A stretch of 64,000 bases of DNA. Source: Verpa conica. Its lineage: Eukaryota > Ascomycota > Pezizomycetes > Pezizales > Morchellaceae. The stretch's first letter is position 1; each line of letters opens with the position of its first letter. The notes beneath the pieces were generated by a model. That model was given only the letters and a program-made list of their open reading frames with translations, searched no databases and was not told the origin of the DNA. Of this stretch, positions 38,301 through 49,107 are shown one piece after another. The DNA lies in contig JAUFSD010000017.1 in the NCBI GenBank assembly GCA_033030425.1, forward strand, positions 62,001 through 126,000. Direction: 5' to 3'. Position numbers and translations under genes: made by a program.

Positions 38301-38739
38301 TACATAGATGAAACAGACACTATCCTGGATCCCCGTTGATCGGGCCGCTAGAGTAGTCGTTGAGCTCCTCCTTCAGCCAAACAAGCCTTCACTCATCTAC
38401 CATCTCGAGAACCCAGTGCGACAGCCCTGGATGGACATTCTCACATTACTCTCCCGAGCTCTTAATCTCACACCCACAGAAGCTGGAAAACCTGCAATTA
38501 TCCCATTCAATGAATGGCTTGATAAAGTCCGCTCTATCGATGATGTTGATAAAAATCCTGCTGGAAAGGTTGTAAAGTTCTTGGAAGAGGAGTTCACTTC
38601 TATGGCAAGTGGTGCGGTTGTTTTAGTCACTCAGAAGTCAAGGGGGGCATCAAGCACTCTGGCATCTTCACGAGGGATTGAGAAACGACATATTGACCTA
38701 TATGTTAAATATTGGAGGAGCGTTGGACATTTGGCGTAG
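35372..38739 (+). CDS. NRPS-like adenylate-forming carboxylic acid reductase (A-T-R)
   Basis: Four exons: 35372..35731, 35796..36206, 36260..38257 and 38317..38739, giving about 1063 aa, the usual A-T-R length. Adenylation domain (about 15-540) has HSSGTTGLPKP (A3, residues about 211-221), NHMGATEIG (A5) and FKILGRADDLLVLATGEKV (A7-A10 region). The thiolation domain carries FFELGMDSL with phosphopantetheine Ser608. The thioester-reductase domain (about 685-1055) has the NAD(P) loop TGSTGSLG (689-696) and Tyr858/Lys862 in YPEAK. Such enzymes activate an aryl or alkyl acid as AMP ester, load it on the T domain and reduce it to an aldehyde. Beside a PKS with its own TE, the free aromatic acid is the likely substrate. 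MTTFRRPN was chosen over the upstream ATG (35312) for better start context. The last acceptor could also be 9 bp upstream, in frame. Confidence 0.94.
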
Positions 38740-39534
38740 TTGCTTGGGCTCAACGGTATGATAAGAGCACGTAAGAGTTCGGAGAGGTGTTAGCACTTTG
38801 CACATAGATTTTTCCTTTGTTTATTATTAACGTTTAATGAGTTTCCTTACCATTTAATGATGTTTCATAGAGTTTAATGATATTTCTAGATTTAGGTTGT
38901 TGTTTTAGAACAACTAGTTATGTTCAAATCTTTACTATCCGCTGAATTCTAAGGGTATCTAGTAAAATTAACTCTTTAGGTGGCTAACGAGCTTGGACGT
39001 TTGATACGATCTGGGATCGTACACAATCCCCGGAGGTAGCAAGCCTGAAACCACATTAAAAACGCATAGCCTTTAGTCTTAGGGTCAATTGTTTACGTGG
39101 AGAGGTATATAGGGCTTACCTGTACAGGTGTCCTTCATGTTTACCACCTGGTGTCTAAGATTAGCCACTAACAAGATCTGTTTTGACGCTGTCAACATAA
39201 CAGCTGCCCAGTGAGTGATATCTTATGCACAGGACTAGGTGTAGGGAAAGCCCGATCGAGCGGATAGAACGCCGATACCTACTACTATCAGACGTAAAAC
39301 CTAGCGTAAAAGGTGAATGACCTGGCCGATGATTCCAAATCTAAGTTCCATTAATCCTTAGGCACCCACACCTGATGTATACTCTTAGGGTTATACCTGA
39401 CCCTCAGGTTTGTTTGGACGGGGCTGAGCTGAGACAATGTTTTTAATCTCTGCGGTATTATAGGTCAGCTAACGCGTTTTAAAAGAGCCTTTGATGAGTC
39501 TTCGGTGGGGGATCGAAGAACCCACCCCAATTGC

Positions 39535-39618
39535 TACTCGGGGTAGCAAAAAAGAACCTGAAATGCAAGTCTCAAAGAGTGGGCTAAGTCGTAAATCCAC
39601 TAACCCAGGGCAAATCAG
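39535..39618 (+). repeat. Dispersed 85-bp repeat, copy B
   Basis: Second copy of the repeat at 34594..34678. The 17-bp identity is at 39560-39576. Lies about 0.8 kb downstream of the NRPS-like gene stop codon. Confidence 0.55.
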
Positions 39619-40628
39619 AGACCGCTACCAACAACAGTCATTTTCGGGTCGTTGCCTATTCCGAGGACGATGGAGGTGAGGGGTTAATGTGGGGTGGTTG
39701 ATGATGTTCTTGTCAAGATGGATTGGGGAGGGGGGGGAGGGAGGTTGGTACCTCCACGAGGGAAAGTGTGTTCTTGGCGCTAGCCCGAGTAATAGTCGGC
39801 GATCTCATATTGGAATTATCTCCGATCCGCTCCAAAAATAATAAGTATCGCTTCGATAGGGGTCCTGCGCCGGTTACTAACCGTAGCAAGATATGCTTTT
39901 TATTTCCCTTGATTTCAAAAAGAAAAAAGTACCTATCGGACTTCCAGACGTGTCGCTATCACGCGCGATGTAGTACTGAGGCACCTGGGGGGGGAATATA
40001 CTAACTAGCTAGCTAACGCCCTGATATCCGTCTTCAATACCGTATCTACTATCTCATTGGACCATGCAATTCACTGTTGTCTCCCAGGGACTAACATATC
40101 ATAAAACTCTTGTAAAAAAACTTCACCGCCCAACAATCGATATGCCGTCATCTCTTAGCCTATACTTTATTCTTTGAGGATTTTTTTTCCCCTAGCGTCT
40201 ATACCGGCCCTTTTACTTACATGTACAAGGGTCTTCGAAACTCTAGGCCCGATGTTGTAAGACATACCACGTTTTGTACGAGGTGTACCCCAGCAGTTGG
40301 TTTGTAATATCGATTGTGTCACCTCCATAGATTATCACTCGGAAGCATTCTCCCCCTGGTAATCTACCAGAAGGAAGCATTAAAATCCATCTTAATGCAT
40401 AATTATTTATGCAGACGAAGCCTCATCTCAATCTGTGGCTGGGGAGAATATTCTACTGCTAAATTTGATGTGCGGGACCTATAATTTTAGATATTCTTTT
40501 CTGTAGTAGAGAATTCGGCTTAGCGAGGTTAGATATCACTCTCAAGCGTCTGTCCCCCCGATTTGCTTTAGTCTTGCTACTTAAACCGCTTGTTATTATC
40601 GGAATATTCAATTCTATTCCTCAAAATC

Positions 40629-40640
40629 AACCCTAACCCT
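40629..40640. repeat. Short telomere-like motif AACCCTAACCCT
   Basis: Two CCCTAA-type units within AT-rich DNA. Confidence 0.6.
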
Positions 40641-41962
40641 GCTAGGAAATGATTGTGAAAGAGTTCCTGGTAGAGATATTTGGTATAAAGTAGTCGAAAC
40701 CGTATACTAGATAGTATAACAGAGATAACGAGAGCTCTATATAGCTCTTTGAGTATTTATAAATTTGTAATATAGTAGGAAATTAAGCGATCTACTAGTA
40801 GGTTAGTGCGTCTAATTAAGGCATATTAAATACTTTCTATATAACTCAGTACATAGATAATTTACTTCCACAAGTCGGTAGAACCCTTCCTAAACTAGAC
40901 TACCTAACACAGATGTTGATTAACACCAACAATGTCTAGCATTATTGTATAGTAATAGACCGCATAGTCGCGTGGGAAATAAAGGTCAGTTTACCCTGGG
41001 TATGACTCTTCTGAGTGCCCCGATGTAGAAATATATAACCTCTCAACATCTAAGTCTCAGTGTACTTGTCTTGGTGCCATATTTATAGCTTGATCGACTG
41101 TTTTAGAGAGTCGGGGGATTACGCGGCTTTACCAAAGACACAGAACCACGAGGCATCACTCGTATGCGTCTAGTCACGTGCATTGGATTTTAGGCGCCTC
41201 GCGCTTGGTACGTCTAACCGTACCTGGAATACCGAAACCCCCCTTCGGAGATACAATGCTGGGTACTATAAACAATTCTAATCTATCGGCAGTCATATTC
41301 TGCAAGTCTTAGCCTGATTTACGAAGCGGTGAGTCTTAAGCCTTTATTTTTTTTACAGGGATTTAATTTTCGGTATTAAAGCTCATTATATTCGGACCTC
41401 GCTGATATGATCTATTGATTAGTATCAACAGCTCTAATAGTATTTGCGCGCATAAAGGCTCTAGTATGCGCTATTAGACTGGCGGAAATGAGCAGAGGTG
41501 TTCTTCGGCAAGGTATATAAGTACGATATACATTACATGGATAACAACAGTTAAAAGTGACGTCATTTCGTAGATTATAGGCGGTAGATTCCATATGAAG
41601 CTCGCAGCAAACTACTTCTTTCGAAACTTGGCAGGAGCTATTGTAATTTAGGTTGTAACATTTAACGGTACGCTAGTGTCGTTGTGACGCTAGTGGCTAT
41701 ATCAGCCTAGTTTCCTCGAGATTTACTCCGGTCCCAATATATTCCTCTTTCGTGGGAAGAAGGTAGTAAGGGGCAGAGTAAGAGGAGATTTATATATATT
41801 GAGTAGGGAGAATTCTATACAGAAGAAACGAAACACAAATCCAACAATGTAAGGGAGCTCAGGACCTGCCAACTAAAACTCAACTCAGTCCCAACCGTGC
41901 GCAGCAACCCGACACAAACCAACAAAACAAACAAATAAAAAAAAAGACTACGAATCAGCAAC

Positions 41963-42879
41963 TTAAGCATATCCATAAAGTTTACTAAAGTCATCACCAT
42001 GATCTCCGACATGTGCTAAACAAAGCTTAACGTCCTTGTTCTCCTTGACGAAATTATCGATCCTCGTTAGGTTCAGCCGGGCATCATCCTCATCCATGTG
42101 CATACTAAAGCTCATTTTTCCACCTTTCTCGAATGATGTTAGATGATTACAATGGTGACAGGAATCACCACCTAATAGTAGTCGGCCCTTCTCCGTTTTC
42201 ACCAGCGCCAATTGATGCCCCGGCATATGTCCCGGTGCATCAATCAGCATTACGCTCCCGTCACCGAAAAAATCGTGCGCTTTCGGCCATGGACCAACAG
42301 ACGTCGTATAGTCGGCATCCGTGAGCTCCCGTGTACGACCCTCGGGAAAGCCTGCTTCGAGGAATTTTGCTTCTGGGTTCAATGGATATGCGGGACGACA
42401 GAAAGCTTGTGTGCCTTTTCCGACGACTACAGTTGCATTTGGGAATTTTCCGGGCTCGCCGGTGTGGTCAATGTGCATGTGTGATATGATGGTGTAATCG
42501 ATTTCGGAGGGTGATATGCCGTTGCGTGTCAGGATCTCGGATGCGTCTTCTTTGACTTCGGGCTTGAGGATATATTGGACGAATTCTTTATGGGCTGGTG
42601 GATGAATGGTGTTATCCTGTTTTTTTTTGGAGGGGTTAGTAAGGGAACGATATACGACTCAGCAAATGGTGGAATGGATGTTGGGGGATTTTATACCTTG
42701 GAGACACCTAGGTCCCACAATGCGCGGATGTTTTTCTCGGGGTGATGGATGAAGAATGCCCATACTGGGAGCTTTAAGAGGTCGTCTCCGTTTTCGGGAG
42801 TTGCATCGGTGAAGAGGAGCTTATTGGGGAGATGTGCCTCAGCTGTGAGGAGTGGTCTGACTTCGACGGTTCCAGTCAT
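41963..42879 (-). CDS. Metallo-beta-lactamase-fold hydrolase, lactonase-like
   Basis: Two exons, 42879..42697 and 42616..41963, giving 278 aa. The intron 42696..42617 (80 bp) has GTATAA and a long A-run before CAG, with a TACTAAC branch point. The metal-binding signature HMHIDH gives His107, His109, Asp111 and His112. Later ligands are His191 or His195 in DAPGHMPGH, Asp212 in GGDSCHH and His263 in LAHVGD. This order matches the AHL-lactonase/glyoxalase-II branch of the superfamily, which hydrolyses lactones or thioesters with two zinc ions. No signal peptide. It is the nearest enzyme gene on the far side of the PKS/reductase pair, 3.2 kb away across decayed DNA, so a role in that pathway is possible but not shown. 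The PKS already has a TE, so a releasing role is not required. Confidence 0.9.
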
Positions 42880-45800
42880 TTGTCTGCTTGTTTGTTGGAT
42901 TTATCAAGGTTTCAATGGGTTCAATGTTTGGGAGGGTGTTTCAGTCTGGTTTTGGTAATGATTTCTGGCGACTCTGTGGCGTGAGGCTTTGGAGAATTTC
43001 TGGATCGACAATTGGGAAATCCGTTGGAATTTATAAAGGGCATATAATCTAAAGAACTAACTCTTACAAGAGCCACAGGAATGAAAGCGATATTCAAAAT
43101 AAAATTTTTAATTGTCCTGGTGATTATTGACGCTACTTCAGGTACAGGGGTTGACGTCATTGGCACGGGGTGGGTCTCTCGGAGATTGGAGTTTAGTCGC
43201 TTTTATTAATAATCTACAAATACTTTGACTGTAATAGCTATAGAAACAGTCAATCGGCTTAGAATTCTAATCGCTTATGGCAGCTACACTCTCTGGATAG
43301 TGCGGGACTGATTCTTCCGATATGAGCATGAGTCGTTTTCGAGTTATTGATTTGTCTCCGACATTCTCCGCGCCGGCACTGATTACTCTAGCCCCCGACA
43401 CGGCAGAAAACGCCCTTCATGACAAGTTCGACGACCCCTACCGATAAAAAAGATGAGTCTTTTGGTTGACCGGAAGACTACGCCGTGGATTGGGATATAG
43501 CCCGTTGTGTTTAGGCAGATACAACTCTCAAGAATCTTTGATCACCCTCGCCGTATATGTCAGACCGATACACCGAGGACCAGGCCGCTGCCCACAACTA
43601 CGACTCAATGGAAGAATTCTAATTCTTGTATAATGGACGGATCCCCCGGGCGCATGAAAGCAGAACTTCCTAGGTGGAAAGGTAGTCAAAAAATACGTCT
43701 ATACTAGGCTATTTACTCTACGAAGGTAAATCGAGTACTGGGGATAGCTACTTTAATTAACCGAATACCAGGGCACTATTCTCGAGCTACGCCATACTAA
43801 ATACCCCTTAACCCCATATACGGGGTATAGCTTTTTAATATTTTTATAGGTACGAGCAGTAAAATTGCTGACTGTCATGCTGGAGGTTTCTTTTCTAGAT
43901 TTGGGTAACTTCTTAGTGAAGTCCTAGGACTACGCATCAACCATACTTTCCAGACCGCCATACCGAAGATTGGGCCAGTACTGCGCTGATAAAGGCTTTT
44001 TTTTTAAAAAGAAATTAACGCGAATTAAACTGCGGTCGGAGTTATAGACACTGGAGAAATATATGAGTCGGAAAATAGAAATTAATTATCAATGAATGAA
44101 TGAATTTATCATAAGTACATGCAAATTAATTCTCAATAGTTTTAAACGTGGATCACAAAACTCAGCTCAAGATAGGAGGATATATAGAAAAAGAAATTTC
44201 ATAGCGTAATTTAAAGACTTTAGAAGTATATACTGTTACCCGTAATTTTTCAAGACTATTTATTGTGAATAGCTCCTAGCCGTGATTACAAATGTAACAA
44301 GCTCTCGACTAAATTAACCTACATGTACTATTGTAATTGTTAGAACAGTGGAACGGGTCGTAATGAAACCCGAGCTAATATAAGCGAAGGGACTTTGATC
44401 TTGTGTCATTACCCCAGGTTTCTCTAGCCTCGATGTTCTTAGTTCAGCGTCCTTTGAGTAATCATTTATATATCGGAAATTGCTCCTATTTAGGTTTTTT
44501 TTATATGTACTGATTCTTTAGTATATAAAGCTTATTTATCAATAATTACCTAGCTAGAGACACCATACTAAGCCTAATAAATATTTATCTAATAAATTAT
44601 ATGCTTACAGCCTAATTAGTACTTAATTTAATAGAGTAGGCACACAATATCTAAGCCTCCAATTTCACTCCTGAACCCCATATGCCACTGTGACCCGATA
44701 TTAGCCTGTTATTGTTGGCTTTTCAGACCGTTCTCTATAAGGTTAGCTATACACTCTAGATAAATCATACACGTAGGTAGCGACAAAGAGGTCCGACTCT
44801 CTGCTGATTCTCCTGGATGAACGCATCGGGAACTAGCATCAAGTTTTTTTTTTATATCGCGCAAATTCCAGGTTTGAATATCCAGTCTTAGGTAATAATA
44901 GTATACCCCCTCATGATATCCCAAGCGCACGTACTTATGACGAAATGAAGTATTGTCCGAAGTCAAACCTAATACGTATCATGTTGTAACGGAGTGGCCG
45001 ATACTATTCAATTCCAGTCTAAGTACATTCTCTGTACTTTCTACCCGATCATCAGAAAAGTTGGAAGATGTGTTTTTTTTTTCTTCTTGTTACAGCACGT
45101 TCTCAGACAAATTCGGTGAAATTTCTACCCGGAGTGTTTCAGAAGTCTTCAAACCTCTGGGCGGCTACTACTATTGGTGGTGTTTTAATTAAGACATGTA
45201 GCTAACTACGTTAAAGACGCAAACCGCTATACCTCCGCTACAACAAGAAATCTCGGGGAGCCACCAGGCAGCCAAGTGTTGAAATCTCTGTCCCCCTGAT
45301 CGAAAAGTATTGCTACCAAGAAAGAACAACTCTTAAGGTTAACTATTTGGAACTGCCCCGTGCCCTACATACGCCTGAGCCACTTAAATACCTGACGTAT
45401 AGCTTTTGGCCAGTAGGAAACCCTCCGATGAGCATTAAGATGATACTTTCCCCTGCAGAAGTCCTAAACTGGACCTGCTCCGGAGGCGGGTCCCGAATCA
45501 CCGTCTATGGGTATGTTCCGAAGAGGTAGCGACTTGTAGATCTATGTGATATTTTGCCCCTCCACTGACTCTTGTGAGTTCACATGAGGGATATCTAGGA
45601 ATGAACAATCAAAGTCTTCCAATGTCTCTAATTATCAGACGGAATATCCCTCCGAATCGATTTAGCTAAGGGTACTAGGTGTAGAAACCTTGTATTCCGG
45701 CACGTGCACGGATATTTAGTTTATAGGTTAAAAACTTCTTTGATACGAACAATTCTTCCCCCGTTTCCATACGCGTCAGATTGTGATTAGCCGAAGTGAA

Positions 45801-47904
45801 CACAAACGTATAGAATATAAACTCCAGGCTCGTGGTCTGGGTGAGAGTCCGTGCACGATGACCAGGACGCCTTGCCAAGTGTAGTTCCTTGGCAGACACT
45901 GCATAAAAACCGGAACTAGTACCCTAATCGAGTTATCTTCCTTTTTTTTTTACCAACTATTCTATGAGGTTTTTTGGTCTGTGTAAGCTGCGGCTACGGC
46001 TGTTATGTAATTGGGGGTAACAGAAAAATTTTCTGGTCCTTGAACATCGTGAGCCTTATTTTTAACCTCCGGAAACAGTCAAAGGATCAGTAATGGTTGC
46101 CTTCTTTATCTTGACCTAGTAATGCCTAGTAATATGTTAGACTATGTTGGGTAGCGAAGTCCGTTCCTGTGTGCGTTTTGAGACATACTTGTGATCCTTG
46201 TTCCAAATTATGTCTTACTAATGCAGGACAACCTTACAGACCCCAAGCCAACAGTAGAGAGGTTCGGCAGTTACAAACGGTAATGACCGACACGTAGCAC
46301 TAGGTGAGGAGGCTACCCCTCTAGCTCTATAATAGAGAACTAGTTTCAATAGCCTCACCGGTGGCTAATATATGAAGCTTTACTACTTTCAAGATAGGGA
46401 TTGTGTATTCCTGCTGCGAATCTACTTCCCACTTTCCACACCTTCTGTCGGGTTCAATTCTTCCTTGTGTAACCACTCAAAGCAAGTCGACTATACTAGA
46501 AGAGTCTAAAGTATGCGAGGGTGCCTTGCAACGGCCATGCGCATTGAAAGGGCTTTTACTGCCTTAATCCTTTTCAGTGTGTGTTAGCCTTCCCTCTAAG
46601 AGTGGTAAGTCTAACTTACAGGTCTACTGTTCCTGCCTGATTTAGCCCAAATCTATAACATAACTTTAGGAAGTAGAAAGTTTAAGTTAGTTAGTAGTAT
46701 CAAATTAAAGTTTTTTGTGCACTTTATGCTCACTTAAGGAATGTAGACCCGGTGTCATTAAGTGGAAGAAGGATCTAGTAAGCTCTTCAGTACACGTTTT
46801 CACAAGCCATTGATGCCCGGTTATTATCACATACAAATGAAGCTAGAGTAGGTTACCGAGTGTATAGTCTCACTAGATTAGCTTTTAAGCCTGTTTATAA
46901 GCTAGCTGGTGTGCTGTTCGGCCGATATTCCGCGATATATGTAGTACTTAGCTGCAATCGCTTCTCGTAGCAATGTCTGCTATAATCACCTTCTTTGTAA
47001 CGATAAAACATACTATATCAAATACTACCTATCTAGGAAATTAAGACTACATCTAGCCGTTGGGTCTCCAGGCTGCTGCTAGTTATGTAGTAATACAGTC
47101 CAACCTAGAAGTGACATAGTTTGACTTATAATTAATTTTATTAAGAGGGTTTTACTGTGATTTTTCTTATTTGTATAATTAAAGCTATTTTAATAGCACC
47201 TGTCTCTTACCCCCTATGCTTTATACGTTGAGGTTGTTTGACCTTTCAGGTTTCCTTGAGCTGTTCAGGGTTGCTCGTGGGGTCCAAAGAGACTTATCCC
47301 CAATATTACCCATGTATTTCTCAGATATACTGGGTATATCTAGGACCAGCGCCTCTTTTTCTGTCTCCCACAAAAAATAGTTAATAAGTCTCAGTTTCTT
47401 TAGAGGTTATATTTCTTAGGAATAATCAATTGTTATTAAATCATTATTATCTTTCCGTGTTGCGGCTTCCTAGGACTATATTAACCATGTGAATTGATTA
47501 CTATGACTCCTGGTAATGTTTCGGGTACGTACCTCCGTATCCGAATGCCAATTTTTGAAAACAAGGCTGAGTACTTGGAATACGACATTAGCTTCGAATT
47601 ATCTCCAATAACAAACAACGGGTATACGAGGCCTCTATGCCGGCAACTCGTAAACTACCCGTCTAACATACGTAATAAATTCTTTTTTAATTAAGTCAAT
47701 TGAGTTCGTCAGGCTCACTGCGGAAAACCCGTCAGGCTTATGAGTTCCCATGCTCATATCTTGAGACTCCAGGACTACCTAGGAACATCCTTATAAATTT
47801 CTAATTTTCTATGTATAAACAATTCTGTACTCTTGATCCACTTGTTCTATTACATCGAGTAGAATATTAAGAACGCTACTTCACATATTCGATATTTCCT
47901 TCTA
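42880..47904. other. 5 kb gene-free AT-rich region
   Basis: The first few hundred bases are the promoter side of the MBL gene. The rest is strongly AT-rich, with TGAATGAATGAAT at about 44093 and several poly-T runs. Short frames (for example 47494-47694 +, 45675-45899 -) lack domains and upstream context. Nothing else recognised. Confidence 0.6.
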
Positions 47905-49107
47905 ATGGCAAAAACTGCTTTCTTTTTTATACCCACCTTTCTCACTCTACTGAGTTATGGCATCACTGCATCTGGACAAACACCAGTAAAACTTCCACCA
48001 CCCACTGGCCCGAAGACTGTCGGGACGATTGAGATCCAACTGACCGACAACTCTCGTACTGATCCTTTTGCACCTGATCCCAAAACCCTCCGCACGTTTA
48101 TGGTCCAAATATTTTATCCCACCTGGCAAACAGACACAGAAGCATACCCCAAACATGCACCATACATGCCACCTACAGCAGCTGTTATTCACGAACGTTT
48201 TCACGGCTTTCCCTTAGGCAGTCTTTCTAGCCTCGAGACCAATTCCTATAGAGAAGCACCAATACAACTCCAAAACAACACAGCAAAAGTTGTACTCTTC
48301 TCTCCTGGGTTCTCACTATCTCGTATATTTTACACTTCTATGGCCGAAGAACTCGCTTCTCAAGGGTTCGTCGTAATCGCTATGGACCATACATATGAGG
48401 CCGAAGCGGTAGAGTTTCCGGATGGGACCCTAGCTATTTCGAGATTTCTGAATACCCCAGACCCGAAGGAACAGCTCGAACTGAAGGAAATGTTCAAAGT
48501 TTTCGATACCCGGACGAAGGATTCGTATTTCGTCATTGACACCATACTTGAGCAGATTGCACGGATTCCTGGCGCTAGTAGTAACATCACAATCGGTGGG
48601 ATAGGGATGTACGGCCATTCCTTCGGAGGAGCTACAGCTGCAGAGGTAGCTCTTTTTGATGACCGAGTTCTTGGTGGATTGAACATGGACGGTGACTTTT
48701 GGGGAAATGTGGTAACCGAAGGTCTTGATAAACCGTTCTTCATCATGGGTATTGGAAATCCTAATAACACCACCGCCGGTAACACCACCACCGGAACTAT
48801 AAATCCCTCTTGGGAAACCGTGTGGGAGAACCTTCGTGGCTGGAAGAGACATGTTCAGCTTGTTGGCGCTAAGCACTTGACTTATTCAGATTTCCCAGTA
48901 CTCTATAAGATACTTGGATTACTTCCTTTGTTCCCGCCAGGTGTCTTTGAGGAGAATTACGGCACCATCGATCCTATAAGAGGAGCTACTGTTGAGAAAA
49001 CCTATGTGACTGCCTTTTTCAATTTTCTCTTAGGGGGGATAGAAAGCAACAGAACAGACTCACCGGACCCCGCATTTCCTGAAATTACTTTCCCTCTAGA
49101 GATTTAG
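47905..49107 (+). CDS. Secreted PAF-acetylhydrolase-like alpha/beta hydrolase
   Basis: Single exon of 400 aa, unusual among the intron-split neighbours. The N-terminal signal peptide (about residues 1-23, MAKTAFFFIPTFLTLLSYGI) suggests secretion. The fold follows platelet-activating-factor acetylhydrolase isoform II: oxyanion region 'VVLFSPGFSLSR' (about 129-140), GMYGHSFGG with nucleophile Ser239, probable acid Asp262 in LNMDGDFWG and probable base His324 in GAKHLTYSDF. Known members hydrolyse short or oxidised acyl groups from phospholipids or other esters; the substrate here is unknown. A Thr/Asn-rich insertion (NNTTAGNTTTG) around 288-298 and several N-glycosylation sequons fit an extracellular enzyme. 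It stands alone between two long gene-free stretches. Confidence 0.92.
   Translation: MAKTAFFFIPTFLTLLSYGITASGQTPVKLPPPTGPKTVGTIEIQLTDNSRTDPFAPDPKTLRTFMVQIFYPTWQTDTEAYPKHAPYMPPTAAVIHERFHGFPLGSLSSLETNSYREAPIQLQNNTAKVVLFSPGFSLSRIFYTSMAEELASQGFVVIAMDHTYEAEAVEFPDGTLAISRFLNTPDPKEQLELKEMFKVFDTRTKDSYFVIDTILEQIARIPGASSNITIGGIGMYGHSFGGATAAEVALFDDRVLGGLNMDGDFWGNVVTEGLDKPFFIMGIGNPNNTTAGNTTTGTINPSWETVWENLRGWKRHVQLVGAKHLTYSDFPVLYKILGLLPLFPPGVFEENYGTIDPIRGATVEKTYVTAFFNFLLGGIESNRTDSPDPAFPEITFPLEI

Larger units (their letters stand above)
38740..41962. other. 3.2 kb gene-free AT-rich region
   Basis: Begins with the 3' flank of the NRPS-like gene, then dispersed repeat copy B (39535) and a telomere-like motif (40629). 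Stops are dense on all frames; no gene recognised. Also holds the 3' end region of the MBL-fold gene. Confidence 0.6.

Noticed and set aside
41963..42879. MBL-fold protein as the releasing thioesterase of the PKS
   Set aside because: The PKS has its own complete C-terminal TE (GWSYGG), and the MBL sequence looks lactonase-like, so a releasing role is not supported.
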